64,000 bases of DNA from Fibrobacter succinogenes (GCA_902799745.1 CADCBQ010000015.1:1-64000); one strand, 5' to 3'; numbered from the stretch's first letter, positions 43,383-53,445 are shown. Program-made: numbers and translations. The notes: generated by a model not told the origin, from the sequence alone.

Positions 43383-45149
43383 CTACTCGTTATAAATGCA
43401 GCGGACATTGGCTGCGGTGTATTTGTGCGCATTGTCCGTGCCAATAGACAAATCCTTCCTGAAAGCCCAGAGATACGCAAACTCGAACTTATACGATGTT
43501 CCTGTCACGTCGTATTCGGTGGAACTCCAGAAGAGGCCCTGTTCCCCCATCTTTACGTAATTGCCGTAATATTCGTATTCCCCGCCAAGCTGGTTCGTAA
43601 AATTGTTTTTCTCCTCGGGATTATCCTGGAGATAATTGACGAGAGTCTCCCATTCCTGTTTACTCGGGATGTGCATTCCTTCGGGGCAGATTCCCTGATA
43701 CGGCAAACGGATATCCCCGTACTGTTCTCGGTCATACTTTGTATCGATGCCCATTGCCTGCGACCAGGTGTAGAGCCGGCCGAATTCCACACAATTGGAA
43801 GAGACGTCCCCGAAGCAGCGGCTGTCCTTTACCGGCACCTCGAGATTCCGGGTCGTCCATACCTGACTGCCGATTTCGACGCGACCCAGGTCCGGATATT
43901 CGTAGCTCGACGAGGATTCATCGACTTCTTCGCTCGACGACGAGGCTATACTTGAAGAAGACTCGGTTTCGCTGCTCGAAGACAGCAGCATCACAAGTCC
44001 ATCGCCCTTGACGCAACGGACATACGCGCCCATATACTTGTGCGGGTTGCTCCTTGCGATAGAGCCGTCCTTGCGATACGCCCAAATCCAGGCATATTCA
44101 AACGGATACCCCGATCCAGTAGCGTCATATTCCGTTGCCGTCCAGAAAACGGTTTCTACATCTTCGTCCCGATAGAAAGCCTTCCAGTCATAAGCACCGC
44201 CAATCTGGTTCGTAAAATACGCCTTGTATTCAGGATTCTCATCGATATACTCTTTAAGTTCCGTCCATTCACCATCCGTCGGCAAGTGTGAACCTTCGGG
44301 GCAAATTCCACGATACGGCGTAATCAGGAACCCGAGTTCTTCGCGATCGTACTTCAGGTCGATTGCCATAGCCTGCGCCCAAGTATAGATTCGGCCATAC
44401 TTTTCGCAATTGGCAGGATCATCGTCATAGCAGCGGCTTCCTTCCACGGGAATATTCAAATTCCTGGTCATCCATTCCTGCGTCCCGATCTTTACGAATT
44501 CATCGGTCACAAGGGCCATTTCACTACTGCTTGATTTCGTTTCGCCAGAAGATGAACTTTTTACATCAACGGCATTTCCATTAGACGAACTGGACGATTG
44601 CGCAGACTGCGACGAAGAACTGGACTGTACCGAGGAACTTGAAATTCCTTCGGGGGCATTTAAATCCACATTGCGATAATACGCAACACTGTCTTCCGTT
44701 TTACAATAGCATTCGTCAAAAGTCTTTTCGGGAGCATTGGCAACAAATCCATTGAACTGGTAATTGTCTTCTACACCCAATTTGTACTTACAGCCATCGA
44801 CATCTGCCCAAAGATGACTATAGCCTCGTTCGGTGAGGACCTCTATATCAAAGCGGTTTTTTGATTGATTAAAATCTGCCGACACGCACCTTGCGTAAAA
44901 GGAGAGCATATAGCTCATACGTTCTGACAATTCGTCGCATACCATTTTTTCAAGATAGCTGCCGGCAGAAATACTTTCAGACCATCCTGAATCTGCATCA
45001 ATGCCATAAGTGTCATAACAACGATCGATCTTGGATTCTTCTATAACCGCAACCACCCTGCCACTGCTACTGGAATCACCATCGCCACAGCCATAAAAAG
45101 ATGCGGTCATCGCCAAAGTGAATAGAACTTTTGTTACGAACTTCCTCAT
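43383..45149 (-). CDS. Lipoprotein with two FISUMP domains
   Basis: 588 residues. The signal peptide has a lipobox near SFYGC (Cys21). The N-terminal domain (about 30-170) is Cys-containing and unrecognised. Two Ser-rich linkers (about 170-215 and 390-420) each lead into a FISUMP domain (TIGR02145): KIGTQEWMTRNLNIPV...CEKYGRIYTWAQAM and EIGSQVWTTRNLEVPV...CVEFGRLYTWSQAM, both ending in VRC. Tandem FISUMP domains suggest duplication inside the gene. The family function is unknown; surface location is inferred. No Shine-Dalgarno sequence is seen; TACTTT lies 7 nt before the ATG. Confidence 0.85.
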   Translation of the reverse strand: MRKFVTKVLFTLAMTASFYGCGDGDSSSSGRVVAVIEESKIDRCYDTYGIDADSGWSESISAGSYLEKMVCDELSERMSYMLSFYARCVSADFNQSKNRFDIEVLTERGYSHLWADVDGCKYKLGVEDNYQFNGFVANAPEKTFDECYCKTEDSVAYYRNVDLNAPEGISSSSVQSSSSSQSAQSSSSSNGNAVDVKSSSSGETKSSSSEMALVTDEFVKIGTQEWMTRNLNIPVEGSRCYDDDPANCEKYGRIYTWAQAMAIDLKYDREELGFLITPYRGICPEGSHLPTDGEWTELKEYIDENPEYKAYFTNQIGGAYDWKAFYRDEDVETVFWTATEYDATGSGYPFEYAWIWAYRKDGSIARSNPHKYMGAYVRCVKGDGLVMLLSSSSETESSSSIASSSSEEVDESSSSYEYPDLGRVEIGSQVWTTRNLEVPVKDSRCFGDVSSNCVEFGRLYTWSQAMGIDTKYDREQYGDIRLPYQGICPEGMHIPSKQEWETLVNYLQDNPEEKNNFTNQLGGEYEYYGNYVKMGEQGLFWSSTEYDVTGTSYKFEFAYLWAFRKDLSIGTDNAHKYTAANVRCIYNE

Positions 45150-45156
45150 AGAATAA

Positions 45157-45162
45157 AAAGTA
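45157..45162 (-). promoter_or_regulatory. -10-like box before the double-FISUMP gene
   Basis: TACTTT on the minus strand, extended to TACTTTTT, 7 nt before the ATG at 45149. No clear -35 hexamer. Confidence 0.35.
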
Positions 45163-45342
45163 GAAAAATACGCTTTATTCCCCTATCGGGAGCATTGCCC
45201 TTATCGGGCTCGCAATGACAAATACATCTTTCCAGCTCATAAAACACTTGATACAGCCGTATACAAAATCACCGTTTTTATGCTAACTTCCCCTAAAAAA
45301 AGAGGATATTTTCTACTTTGGATGTTAAAATAAGGGATGATT

Positions 45343-46977
45343 ATGCTCAAAAAAATCTTGACCACAGGCGTTTTCAGCGCCGTAGCACTCAGTGCAGCAC
45401 CGCTCCTCACCAACGGCGACTTGTCATACGGTGACGGCGGTTGGTATGTTTGGAACAACCCCGATGGCCCCGCCAAGTACGAAAGCAAAATCGGTGTCGA
45501 AGGCCTCGGCGTAAACGGCAGCGAAGGCGTAAAGCTCACCGTGACCGAACTCCCGAACCCCTCCTGGGGCCTGCAATTGCAGCCGCCCAAGTGGCTCGCC
45601 GACTCCGCCTACTACAAGCTCACTTTCAAGGCCAAGGGTAACGTACCCATCAACGCAATTGTCCAAGGTGGCGCTCCGGACTGGCGCCAAAAAGAAAGCG
45701 CCTCGTTCATGCTGACCAAGGACTGGAAGGAATATTCCATGATCTTCCTTGCCGACCAAAAGGGCTACGGCGTCAATAACATCACCTTCCATGTGGGACT
45801 TGCCAAGGGTTGGCTCCAGATGGACGATGTTGCCGTCGAAAAAATCGAAGGCATGGATGACATGAGCTGGTACAACAATTCCGCCGCACGCATCGACAGC
45901 CTGCGCAAAAAGGAATTGACCGTGAAGGCTACCCCCGGCGCCCAAGTGAAGGTGGAACTCATGCGCCACGCATTCCCCTTCGGCACAGCCCTCGCACTCT
46001 ACCCCAGCAAGGATAGCGTTGAAACCTGGTACCGCAAAACCGCCAATAAGTACTTCTGGTACGGCGTTCCCGAAAACCAGTTCAAGTGGCCGGAATACGA
46101 GCCCAAGAAGGGCAAAATTCGCCGCGATGAATTCAAGCAGTACCTTGACTACGTGAAGGACTACAACTGGGGATTCCGCGCACACGCCCTCATGTGGGGT
46201 ATCCAGGGTTACGGCTACGACAAGCATTTCAGTTTCAAGGGTAGCTGCAAGGATATCGGCGAAAAGCTCAAGGCACGCATTACCCGCGACATGACAGAAT
46301 ACAAGGGCCGCATCAAGGAATACGACGTTTGGAACGAAGTCTTCCACGAACCCTTCGTGTTCAACAAGTGCGGCTGGGACCTGCTGGACAGCGCCCACAT
46401 TTGGGCTCACAAGGCTGACCCCGAAGCGCGACTCTTCATCAACGAATACAACGTCGTCGTCGCCGGCGAAACCGACCGCCTCTACGACATCGTGAAGGGA
46501 ATGCTCGACCGCAAGGTGCCCGTACACGGAATCGGTGTGCAGTGCCACTTTGGCGACCGTCAGCTGAATCCAGCCTTCATCAAGGCCCGCCTTGACAAGC
46601 TCGGCTCCCTCGGGCTCCCCATCAAGGTGACCGAACTCGACTTTGGCGACTGGCAGAAGGGCATGTACTTTGGCGAAGAAGAACAGGCCCGCCGCTACGA
46701 AATGTTCCTGCGCATCGCATTTAGCCACCCGGCTGTCGAAGGTATTGTACTGTGGGGCTTCTGGGATAACCGCCACTGGGTTAAAAACGGCGGTATCATC
46801 GCTGCCGACGGCCGCGAAAAACCCGCTGCCAAGCTCATCTATGACTTGTGGCACAAGGTGTGGACCACCAACGGAACATTCAAGGCCGACGAAAACGGTG
46901 TCGTGAAGTTCCGCGGCTACCCCGGCAAGTACAAAGTAACCATCGACGGCAAGTCTGAAATGGTTGAGTTGAAATAA
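45343..46977 (+). CDS. GH10 endo-1,4-beta-xylanase with N-terminal CBM
   Basis: 544 residues from the ATG at 45343, placed 6 nt after AAGGG; ATG 45337 is also in frame. Signal peptide ends near ALSA. Residues about 20-165 form a carbohydrate-binding-module-like sandwich (GDLSYGDGGWYVWNN, WLQMDDVAVEKIE). The GH10 barrel (about 185-500) has acid/base Glu in YDVWNEV (about 331) and nucleophile Glu in KVTELDFG (about 430), plus WGFWDNRHW. A short C-terminal segment follows. It cuts xylan backbone outside the cytoplasm. It lies divergent from the double-FISUMP lipoprotein gene. Confidence 0.93.
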   Translation: MLKKILTTGVFSAVALSAAPLLTNGDLSYGDGGWYVWNNPDGPAKYESKIGVEGLGVNGSEGVKLTVTELPNPSWGLQLQPPKWLADSAYYKLTFKAKGNVPINAIVQGGAPDWRQKESASFMLTKDWKEYSMIFLADQKGYGVNNITFHVGLAKGWLQMDDVAVEKIEGMDDMSWYNNSAARIDSLRKKELTVKATPGAQVKVELMRHAFPFGTALALYPSKDSVETWYRKTANKYFWYGVPENQFKWPEYEPKKGKIRRDEFKQYLDYVKDYNWGFRAHALMWGIQGYGYDKHFSFKGSCKDIGEKLKARITRDMTEYKGRIKEYDVWNEVFHEPFVFNKCGWDLLDSAHIWAHKADPEARLFINEYNVVVAGETDRLYDIVKGMLDRKVPVHGIGVQCHFGDRQLNPAFIKARLDKLGSLGLPIKVTELDFGDWQKGMYFGEEEQARRYEMFLRIAFSHPAVEGIVLWGFWDNRHWVKNGGIIAADGREKPAAKLIYDLWHKVWTTNGTFKADENGVVKFRGYPGKYKVTIDGKSEMVELK

Positions 46978-46985
46978 CACGACGT

Positions 46986-47019
46986 GTCATCCTGAGCGAG
47001 CGAAGCGAGTCGAAGGATC
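46986..47019 (+). repeat. REP-like element, single copy
   Basis: GTCATCCTGAGC...GTCGAAGGATC, nearly the same as the copy at 6361-6394. It lies between the xylanase stop and its terminator. Confidence 0.65.
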
Positions 47020-47031
47020 TAATTTTTCAGA

Positions 47032-47059
47032 AGATGCTCCCACGCGGGGCATCTTTTTC
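47032..47059 (+). terminator. Terminator after the GH10 gene
   Basis: Stem AGATGC-CCC / GGG-GCATCT with a one-base bulge and 4-nt loop, followed by TTTTCT. Confidence 0.85.
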
Positions 47060-47092
47060 TATTATTCGCATAACAACCTTAGTGAGGAAACA

Positions 47093-47794
47093 ATGAAGAG
47101 TCTCTATAAAATTGCAACAATTTCTTTGGCCATGGCATTCACCGCCTGCGACGATTCCACCTCTGCAAGCGACAACGGCGGCAATGGCGGTAACGGAGGC
47201 GCAAACGTCACCTGCACCAACGAACCAGTAGAATGCCCCACCATCCAATACGAAAACGAAGTTTACGACCTTCGCGACTGTAATCATTACAAAATTCAAA
47301 CCTTCGGCACGCAAACATGGATGACCGAAAACTTGAACTACAACTCTTGCGAAATAAACGGTCAAAACTGGTGCTACCAAGGTAATGAAGCCAACTGCCA
47401 AAAGTACGGTCGCCTTTACACTTGGACCGCCGCAATGAGCCTCGATAAATCTTACCAGAAAAAATACGCGAACCTGCCCGAAGGCACCGTCACCAACGGA
47501 CTCTGCCCCTTCGGATACCATATTCCGAGCGACGCTGAAACAGATATCCTTATCGCCTATCTTGAAGAGAATAACAACATAGCCGAATTCAACTTCCAAT
47601 TCGGCGGCAAGAAAAATTTCGCGGGCTACGCTGATTTAGACAGAGAGGCTTACCTCTGGACTGCTGACGAAGACCACTCCGAATTCGGAGGCGTAGAAAA
47701 TGTCCGCATCTGGAGCTATTCCGAAACATTTAGCTTCGGTGGCGGTTCCATATTCAAGGATAGCGGACTATCGATCCGCTGCGTGAAGGACTAA
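47093..47794 (+). CDS. FISUMP-domain lipoprotein
   Basis: 233 residues. Lipobox near AFTAC (Cys17), then a short Gly/Asn linker (GGNGGNGG). One FISUMP domain fills about 60-233: YDLRDCNHYKIQTFGTQTWMTENLNY, CQKYGRLYTWTAAMSL, GLCPFGYHIPSDAE and the final LSIRCVKD. AGTGAGGAA precedes the ATG. It follows the GH10 gene on the same strand but beyond a terminator, and is probably transcribed separately. Confidence 0.88.
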   Translation: MKSLYKIATISLAMAFTACDDSTSASDNGGNGGNGGANVTCTNEPVECPTIQYENEVYDLRDCNHYKIQTFGTQTWMTENLNYNSCEINGQNWCYQGNEANCQKYGRLYTWTAAMSLDKSYQKKYANLPEGTVTNGLCPFGYHIPSDAETDILIAYLEENNNIAEFNFQFGGKKNFAGYADLDREAYLWTADEDHSEFGGVENVRIWSYSETFSFGGGSIFKDSGLSIRCVKD

Positions 47795-47817
47795 AAATTT
47801 CTGCATAGACGAAAATG

Positions 47818-47843
47818 CCCCGCGATTTTATCGCGGGGTTTTT
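47818..47843. terminator. Terminator between the FISUMP and rubrerythrin genes
   Basis: 8-bp stem CCCCGCGA / TCGCGGGG with a 5-nt loop, then TTTTTC. Usable by the plus-strand gene and perhaps by the convergent one. Confidence 0.9.
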
Positions 47844-47880
47844 CTTAATGGTTTGCTCGACGAATCGCGCGGCCTATCGA

Positions 47881-48420
47881 TTAGTAGTTCTCGGCGGTCA
47901 CTTCGAAGAAGGACTGCGGGTGGGCGCACACGGGGCATGCGGCCGGAGCCTTGGTGCCAACGACAATGTGACCGCAGTTGCGGCATTCCCACACCTTGAC
48001 TTCGCTCTTTTCGAACACGGCAGCGGTTTCCACGTTCTTGAGGAGTGCGCGGTAGCGTTCTTCGTGGCGCTTTTCAATAGCGGCGACCATGCGGAACTTT
48101 TTGGCAAGAGCGGCAAAACCTTCGGCTTCGGCAGTCTTTGCAAAGTCTTCGTACATGTCGGTCCATTCGTAGTTTTCGCCGTCGGCAGCAGCCTTCAGGT
48201 TGGCAGCAGTGTCACCGATACCGTCGAGTTCCTTGAACCAAAGCTTGGCGTGTTCCTTTTCATTGTCAGCGGTTTTCAGGAACAGTTCAGCGATCTGTTC
48301 ATAGCCTTCTTTCTTGGCGCAGCTTGCAAAGTAGGTGTACTTGTTGCGAGCCTGGGATTCGCCAGCGAAGGCGGCCTGGAGGTTCTTTTCGGTTTGGGTT
48401 CCGGCATACTTGTTTGCCAT
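47881..48420 (-). CDS. rbr: Rubrerythrin
   Basis: 179 residues from the ATG at 48420; the frame up to 48561 is not coding. It reduces hydrogen peroxide in the cytoplasm of anaerobes. The ferritin-like di-iron domain (about 1-140) has [27 protein letters not shown] and [15 protein letters not shown]. The C-terminal rubredoxin-like domain (about 145-179) has CRNCG and CPVC iron ligands. GAGAGGAA lies upstream. It is divergent from the dicarboxylate transporter gene. Confidence 0.95.
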   Translation of the reverse strand: MANKYAGTQTEKNLQAAFAGESQARNKYTYFASCAKKEGYEQIAELFLKTADNEKEHAKLWFKELDGIGDTAANLKAAADGENYEWTDMYEDFAKTAEAEGFAALAKKFRMVAAIEKRHEERYRALLKNVETAAVFEKSEVKVWECRNCGHIVVGTKAPAACPVCAHPQSFFEVTAENY

Positions 48421-48550
48421 AAATTCCTCTCTTGGTTGAAGTGTCTTGAAAAGAATATACACTTTTTTAGGTCGGCCTAGGCAAAAATAAATCCAATTGG
48501 AGCCTTTTTCTGCAAAATAATATATATCTAAATAAAAAAGGAGGCCTTTT

Positions 48551-49921
48551 ATGACCCTCATGATTATTCAGCTTTTGATTGTACTATTGGCACTTTACGT
48601 GGGATCGCGTTACGGGAGCCTTGCCCTCGGCGCCATTTCGGGAATTGGTCTTGCCATTCTGGTGCTCGGGTTCGGCATGCAACCCGGCAAACCGCCTACC
48701 GACGTCATTTATATCATTATCGCGGCAGTCACCTGCGCGGGCATTATGCAGGCTTCGGGCGGTATGGATTGGCTGATTCAAATTGCGGAACGCCTGTTGC
48801 GCAAACACCCGAACCACATTACGATTCTCGCTCCGCTCTGCACGTTCTTTCTCACGGTTCTCGTGGGTACCGGTCACGTGGTCTACACCTTGATGCCGAT
48901 TATTTGCGACATCTCCTTGAAAAAGGGAATCCGCCCGGAACGCCCCTGCGGTGTAGCTTCTGTCGCCTCACAGGTGGGCATTACCTGTTCCCCCATTGCA
49001 GCCGCCGTCGCCTCGTTCGTGATTATCTCGAACGCAAACGGTTTTGAAATCAACAACCTGCAAGTCATCGCAATCACCATTCCCGCTTGCCTTTGCGGCC
49101 TCATGGCGGCAGCCGCCGTCTCTTATAAGCGCGGACTCGACCTCGACAAAGACCCAGCCTTCCAGGCGCGTCTCAAAGACCCGCAAATAAAGGAATACAT
49201 GTACGGAAACACCGCCTCTGTGCTCGACAAGGAAGTTTCCAAAGAAGCAAAGCGAGCTGTATTCATCTTCCTCGGAGCTCTCGCCGTCATTGTGCTCTTC
49301 TCCGTGTTCCAGATTATCGGGCACGACATCCGCCCGCAATTCCCGACCGGCAAGGTTGTCGATGGCGTCGCTCAAATGAAGCCGCTCGCCATGAACATCA
49401 TCATTCAGATTGTGATGATTTCGGCCGCCGCGTTCATGGTTATTTTTTGCAAGGCAGCCCCCAAGAAGGCCGTGGCGGGCGCCGTGTGGCAAAGCGGCAT
49501 GGTGGCCGTCGTCGCCATTTACGGAATCGCCTGGCTTGCCGATACCTACTTTGCAAACTACATGGACGTGATGCAGGGCGGACTTAAGGACATCGTGCAA
49601 CATTATCCATGGGCTATCGCATTCGCCTTCTTCGCGGTGAGCGTGCTCATCAACTCGCAGGGTGCGGTGGTGGTCGCCATGCTCCCGCTCGCCTACAGCC
49701 TCGGCATCGAAGGCCCTGTACTCCTGGGCGTTCTCCCGAGCGTATACGGCTACTTCTTTATTCCAAATTACCCTTCGGACATTGCGACCGTGAACTTCGA
49801 CCGTTCGGGCACCACCGTCATCGGCAAGTACCTATTGAACCACAGCTTTATGCGCCCAGGTATGGTGAGCGTTATCGTCTCGACCATCGTGGGAACAATC
49901 TTGGTGAAAATTTTCTACTAG
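48551..49921 (+). CDS. Anaerobic C4-dicarboxylate transporter, Dcu family
   Basis: 456 residues with about 11-12 membrane helices. The N-terminus [19 protein letters not shown] and the segments [27 protein letters not shown] and [18 protein letters not shown] match DcuA/DcuB. The family exchanges fumarate, malate, aspartate and succinate. In a succinate-producing fermenter a succinate export role is plausible. The choice between DcuA and DcuB is open. A strong AAGGAGG precedes the ATG and a good terminator follows. Confidence 0.92.
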   Translation: MTLMIIQLLIVLLALYVGSRYGSLALGAISGIGLAILVLGFGMQPGKPPTDVIYIIIAAVTCAGIMQASGGMDWLIQIAERLLRKHPNHITILAPLCTFFLTVLVGTGHVVYTLMPIICDISLKKGIRPERPCGVASVASQVGITCSPIAAAVASFVIISNANGFEINNLQVIAITIPACLCGLMAAAAVSYKRGLDLDKDPAFQARLKDPQIKEYMYGNTASVLDKEVSKEAKRAVFIFLGALAVIVLFSVFQIIGHDIRPQFPTGKVVDGVAQMKPLAMNIIIQIVMISAAAFMVIFCKAAPKKAVAGAVWQSGMVAVVAIYGIAWLADTYFANYMDVMQGGLKDIVQHYPWAIAFAFFAVSVLINSQGAVVVAMLPLAYSLGIEGPVLLGVLPSVYGYFFIPNYPSDIATVNFDRSGTTVIGKYLLNHSFMRPGMVSVIVSTIVGTILVKIFY

Positions 49922-49954
49922 CTGTTTCCTGCGAGAACCAGAAAATTTCTTTTT

Positions 49955-49979
49955 AAAGGACGAGCAATCGTCCTTTTGT
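49955..49979 (+). terminator. Terminator after the dicarboxylate transporter gene
   Basis: 9-bp stem AAAGGACGA / TCGTCCTTT with a GCAA loop, then TGTTG. Confidence 0.85.
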
Positions 49980-50008
49980 TGTATATTTTATAAAAAAAGG
50001 CGGTACTT

Positions 50009-51757
50009 ATGCTGATGGAAAAAATTGCATCCCCTGCAGATGTGAAAAAGATGGACACAGAAAGCCTCAAGGCGCTCGCGGGCGAAATCCGCACAGCCCT
50101 CATCAACAAGATTTCACACTGCGGCGGACACCTGGGCCCGAACCTCGGATTCGTGGAGCCGACCATCGCATTGCATTACGTTTTTGAATCGCCCAAGGAC
50201 AAGATTGTCTACGACGTCAGCCACCAGAGCTACACGCACAAGATTTTGACAGGCCGCGCCGAAGCGTTCCTGAATCCAGACAAGTACTGGAGCGTTACCG
50301 GCTACACCGAACCCTGCGAAAGCGAACACGACCAGTTCATGATTGGCCACACCTCGACCTCGGTGAGTTTGGCACTCGGGCTTGCAACTGCCCGCGATAT
50401 CAAGGGTGAAAAGGGCAACGTGATTGCCGTAATTGGAGACGGATCCCTGAGCGGCGGCGAAGCATTCGAAGGCCTCGACAACGCCGGCGAATACGCGACT
50501 AACTTTATCGTGGTGGTAAACGACAACGAAATGTCCATCGCCGAAAACCATGGCGGCCTTTACGGGAGCCTCGCGGAACTCAGAGCCACGCAGGGCAAGA
50601 GCGAAAACAATTACTTCAAGAGCCTCGGCTTTGACTACCTGTATGTAGAACAAGGTAACGACATCGAATCGCTTATCACCGCATTCAAGCAGGTGAAAGA
50701 TTCCACAAAGCCCGTGGTTGTACACATCCACACTCTCAAGGGCAAAGGCTACAGCTTCGCCGAAAATTCCAAGGAAGGCTTCCACTGGGCAGCACCCTTT
50801 GACATTCCGACCGGAGTCGTGAACTGGGGCAACGGTGAATCGTACGGCAACATCCTCGGCGACTACCTGATGAAAAAAATCAAGGCCGACCCGAAAGTCG
50901 TCGTAATCCATTCCGCGGTGCCCGCAGGCATAGGGTTCTTTGCCGAGCAGCGTAAAGCGGCGGGCAAGCAATTCATTGACGTGGGTATTGCCGAAGAGCA
51001 CGCTGTCGCACTCGCCTCGGGCCTTGCCAAGGGTGGCGCGAAGCCGATTTACAGCACACATGGTACGTTTATCCAGCGCACCTACGACCAGCTTTCGCAA
51101 GACCTTTGCGCGAACAACAACCCCGCAACGATTCTTGTGACCATGTCGGGCGCCGATGGCATGAACGATACCACGCACCTCTGCATTTTCGACATTCCGA
51201 TGATGAGCAACATCCCGAACCTGGTGTACCTCTGCCCCACTTGCGTGGAAGAGGCAATCGCCATGATGGATTACGCCATCGAACAGAATGCGCACCCAAT
51301 GGCGATTCGCATCCCGAACGAAGTCGCACACCGTAGCGTAAAATTCGACACGGATTATTCCAAGCTGAACACATTCAAGGTTGACAAGCGCGGAAGCAAG
51401 GTGGCGTTGATTGGTCTCGGCAGTTACTACGCCCTCGCCGAAGAAGCCGCAGCAGAACTCGCGAAGCAAGGAATTGACGCTACAATTATCAACCCACGTT
51501 TTGCAACAGGCATCGACGCAGAAACGCTCACGAGATTGCTCGCTGATCATCAAGTGGTCGTGACGCTTGAAAACGGCGTCATCGACGGCGGCTTCGGCGA
51601 AAAGATCGCACGCTTCTACGGCAACACCGACATGCGCGTACTCGTAAAGGGCCTCAAGAAAGAATTCTACGACAAGGTTCCTTACGGCGAACTGATGGAA
51701 AGAAACCGCCTCACGCCCAAGCAGATTGCAGAAGACGTATTAAAGACGATTTATTAG
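50009..51757 (+). CDS. 1-deoxy-D-xylulose-5-phosphate synthase-like transketolase family enzyme
   Basis: 582 residues, three-domain transketolase fold in one chain. The TPP-binding motif starts at GDGSLSGGEAFEGLDNAGE and ends at NDNEMSIAEN. Other DXS features: HCGGHLGPNLGFVEPTIALHYVF, YDVSHQSYTHKILTGR, GHTSTSVSLALGLA, the acid residue in VGIAEEHAVALASG, and a C-terminal domain with VTLENGVIDGGFGEKI. It is shorter than typical DXS (about 620) and resembles the short second dxs-like genes of other anaerobes. It may make DXP for isoprenoids or thiamine, or serve another ketose reaction. The stop abuts that of the convergent FISUMP gene. Confidence 0.8.
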   Translation: MLMEKIASPADVKKMDTESLKALAGEIRTALINKISHCGGHLGPNLGFVEPTIALHYVFESPKDKIVYDVSHQSYTHKILTGRAEAFLNPDKYWSVTGYTEPCESEHDQFMIGHTSTSVSLALGLATARDIKGEKGNVIAVIGDGSLSGGEAFEGLDNAGEYATNFIVVVNDNEMSIAENHGGLYGSLAELRATQGKSENNYFKSLGFDYLYVEQGNDIESLITAFKQVKDSTKPVVVHIHTLKGKGYSFAENSKEGFHWAAPFDIPTGVVNWGNGESYGNILGDYLMKKIKADPKVVVIHSAVPAGIGFFAEQRKAAGKQFIDVGIAEEHAVALASGLAKGGAKPIYSTHGTFIQRTYDQLSQDLCANNNPATILVTMSGADGMNDTTHLCIFDIPMMSNIPNLVYLCPTCVEEAIAMMDYAIEQNAHPMAIRIPNEVAHRSVKFDTDYSKLNTFKVDKRGSKVALIGLGSYYALAEEAAAELAKQGIDATIINPRFATGIDAETLTRLLADHQVVVTLENGVIDGGFGEKIARFYGNTDMRVLVKGLKKEFYDKVPYGELMERNRLTPKQIAEDVLKTIY

Positions 51758-52426
51758 CTAATCCTTCTTGATGCAGCGAATGCTAAGCCAAGTATCCTTG
51801 GGAAAGTGGCTGCTTTCAACGATTTCTTTTTCAAAATGCATCACGAAGAGAACGGCCCTTTCAGAATTACTCTCAGTAGCGCTCCAGAAGAACGCTCCGT
51901 TATTGCTGAAAGATCTGACGCCGTTCCCATTCACATGGGATGCTCCTCCGGGTAATGCGGCAAAGCCGTAATCATCCGTACCGACAACATCACCTTTATG
52001 CTTGTCCCAATCCTGCTTTGCCTTGAGCCTCGTACCCGCGGTAGCTGAATCGCCAATAAACGCGAGCAAGGCATTCCAATCAGATTCATCAGGCAGGCGC
52101 CAGCTAGAAGGGCATACGGTCATCGCCTCTTCCCAATGGTAGAGGCGGCCGTATTTTTCTCGGGGATTTCCGTCGTAGTCTGGATACTGAACGCTGTTCG
52201 CAGTTTCATAATTCAAATTTTCGGCCATCCAAACTTGCTTGCCGATAGTTACCGTCTTGTACGTTTGTCCATCGCGCAAATCCTTAACCGAATTCATTGC
52301 AGAATCATATTCCGCGCCATTGCCACTATTAGAGCCACCGTTATCGTTTGCCGAAGTACCGCTGTTACCACCGCATGCGGTAAAAATAAACGGCACCATT
52401 ATCAAACAAATCAAGAACATTCGCAT
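51758..52426 (-). CDS. FISUMP-domain lipoprotein
   Basis: 222 residues. Lipobox near FTAC (Cys18), then a Gly/Asn/Ser linker. One FISUMP domain (about 48-222): DLRDGQTYKTVTIGKQVWMAENLNY, EKYGRLYHWEEAMTVCPSSWRLP, DDYGFAALPGGASH, FFWSATES and final SIRCIKKD. GGGG lies 6 nt before the ATG. It is divergent from the GH11 gene, sharing a 142-nt intergenic region. Confidence 0.88.
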   Translation of the reverse strand: MRMFLICLIMVPFIFTACGGNSGTSANDNGGSNSGNGAEYDSAMNSVKDLRDGQTYKTVTIGKQVWMAENLNYETANSVQYPDYDGNPREKYGRLYHWEEAMTVCPSSWRLPDESDWNALLAFIGDSATAGTRLKAKQDWDKHKGDVVGTDDYGFAALPGGASHVNGNGVRSFSNNGAFFWSATESNSERAVLFVMHFEKEIVESSHFPKDTWLSIRCIKKD

Positions 52427-52556
52427 AAATACCCCAAAAGTTGTTATTGCGATCGCTACAAAGATAGATTATATTTCGAATATGTCCATCTCGCAGCACA
52501 AGACGGCATCGGTGCAAAAGTCAAGCAGAATTAACGCACCCCGGGCACAAAAAGTA

Positions 52557-52562
52557 TATATT
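52557..52562 (+). promoter_or_regulatory. -10 box directly before the GH11 gene
   Basis: TATATT, extended to TATATTCA, 6 nt before the ATG at 52569. TTAACG lies 20 nt upstream, so the -35 is weak. There is no Shine-Dalgarno sequence. Confidence 0.45.
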
Positions 52563-52568
52563 CACAAT

Positions 52569-53444
52569 ATGAAGAAGAATCTAGTGGGTTTAGGAATCGC
52601 CCTCATCATGGGCTTGGCTACGACTATCTATGCGGACAGGTGTCCTAACGCATGGCCCGCACAAGGCGAAAACTACGCCTCGGGCACAATAGACAGTACC
52701 AACTACAGTTACGAAGTCTGGCGCGATGGCTACAATGCTTTGTTGGAATGCTACGATTATGGCGGCTACAAAGTTTACTCCAAGGGCGCGGACGCTATCG
52801 TGCGTTTCGGACCAAAATTCGACGAGCCCAAAACCTTCGACCAGCACGGCAATTTTGCGGCGGACTACAAACTTAGAGCAACATACGGCGCTGGCACCGG
52901 CTTTTACCTAGTCGGCATCCAGGGCAATACCATCGAGCCGAAAACCGAATTCTATATCATAGACTACTGGATAATCAGAGATACAGCAGACACATCAGCT
53001 TTTGGAACCAGGCTCGGCGAATTCACCGTCGATGGCGACACCTACGACATCTGGCAAAACACCGCCAACAGTCACATGGGCGTCCAGGGCGACACCTCGT
53101 TCAAGCAATATTTCAGCATTCGCCGCACCACGCGCGACAGCGGCCACATCGACATTACCGCACACTTCAAGAAGTGGGAAGAACTCGGCCTCAAGCTGAG
53201 CAAGATAACCGATGTCATGGCGCTTGTGGAAGCGAGTCAAGGGAACAGCTATACCAGCCTGCTCTATATTGACTACTTCAACATCACCGAAACGGCAGAC
53301 AGCTCCGGCACCACAGCGATTTCAAGGCGCGCAAGTCTTCCACTCCTAAAGGGCGACGCCCGCGTGTTCGACATGCAGGGCCGCTACCTCGGCACTGGCG
53401 AACAGAAAATTAGTCCCACCATCAGGACCGTGAAGAAACGGTAA
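52569..53444 (+). CDS. GH11 endo-1,4-beta-xylanase
   Basis: 291 residues from the ATG at 52569, which starts the signal peptide MKKNLVGLGIALIMGLA. The frame upstream to 52239 overlaps the divergent gene and has no export signal. The GH11 jelly roll (about 25-240) shows YSYEVWRDG, YKVYSKGADAIVRFG, nucleophile Glu in KTEFYIIDYW (about 127), GDTYDIWQNT, FKQYFSIRRTTRDSG and acid/base Glu in ALVEASQG (about 221). The C-terminal tail has RVFDMQGRYLGT, like other secreted proteins here. It cuts xylan outside the cell. FISUMP genes flank it on both sides. Confidence 0.9.
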   Translation: MKKNLVGLGIALIMGLATTIYADRCPNAWPAQGENYASGTIDSTNYSYEVWRDGYNALLECYDYGGYKVYSKGADAIVRFGPKFDEPKTFDQHGNFAADYKLRATYGAGTGFYLVGIQGNTIEPKTEFYIIDYWIIRDTADTSAFGTRLGEFTVDGDTYDIWQNTANSHMGVQGDTSFKQYFSIRRTTRDSGHIDITAHFKKWEELGLKLSKITDVMALVEASQGNSYTSLLYIDYFNITETADSSGTTAISRRASLPLLKGDARVFDMQGRYLGTGEQKISPTIRTVKKR

Positions 53445-53445
53445 A

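Noticed and set aside
45424-46980. 518-residue minus-strand frame opposite the GH10 gene
   Set aside because: Antisense shadow; the plus strand has both GH10 catalytic motifs.
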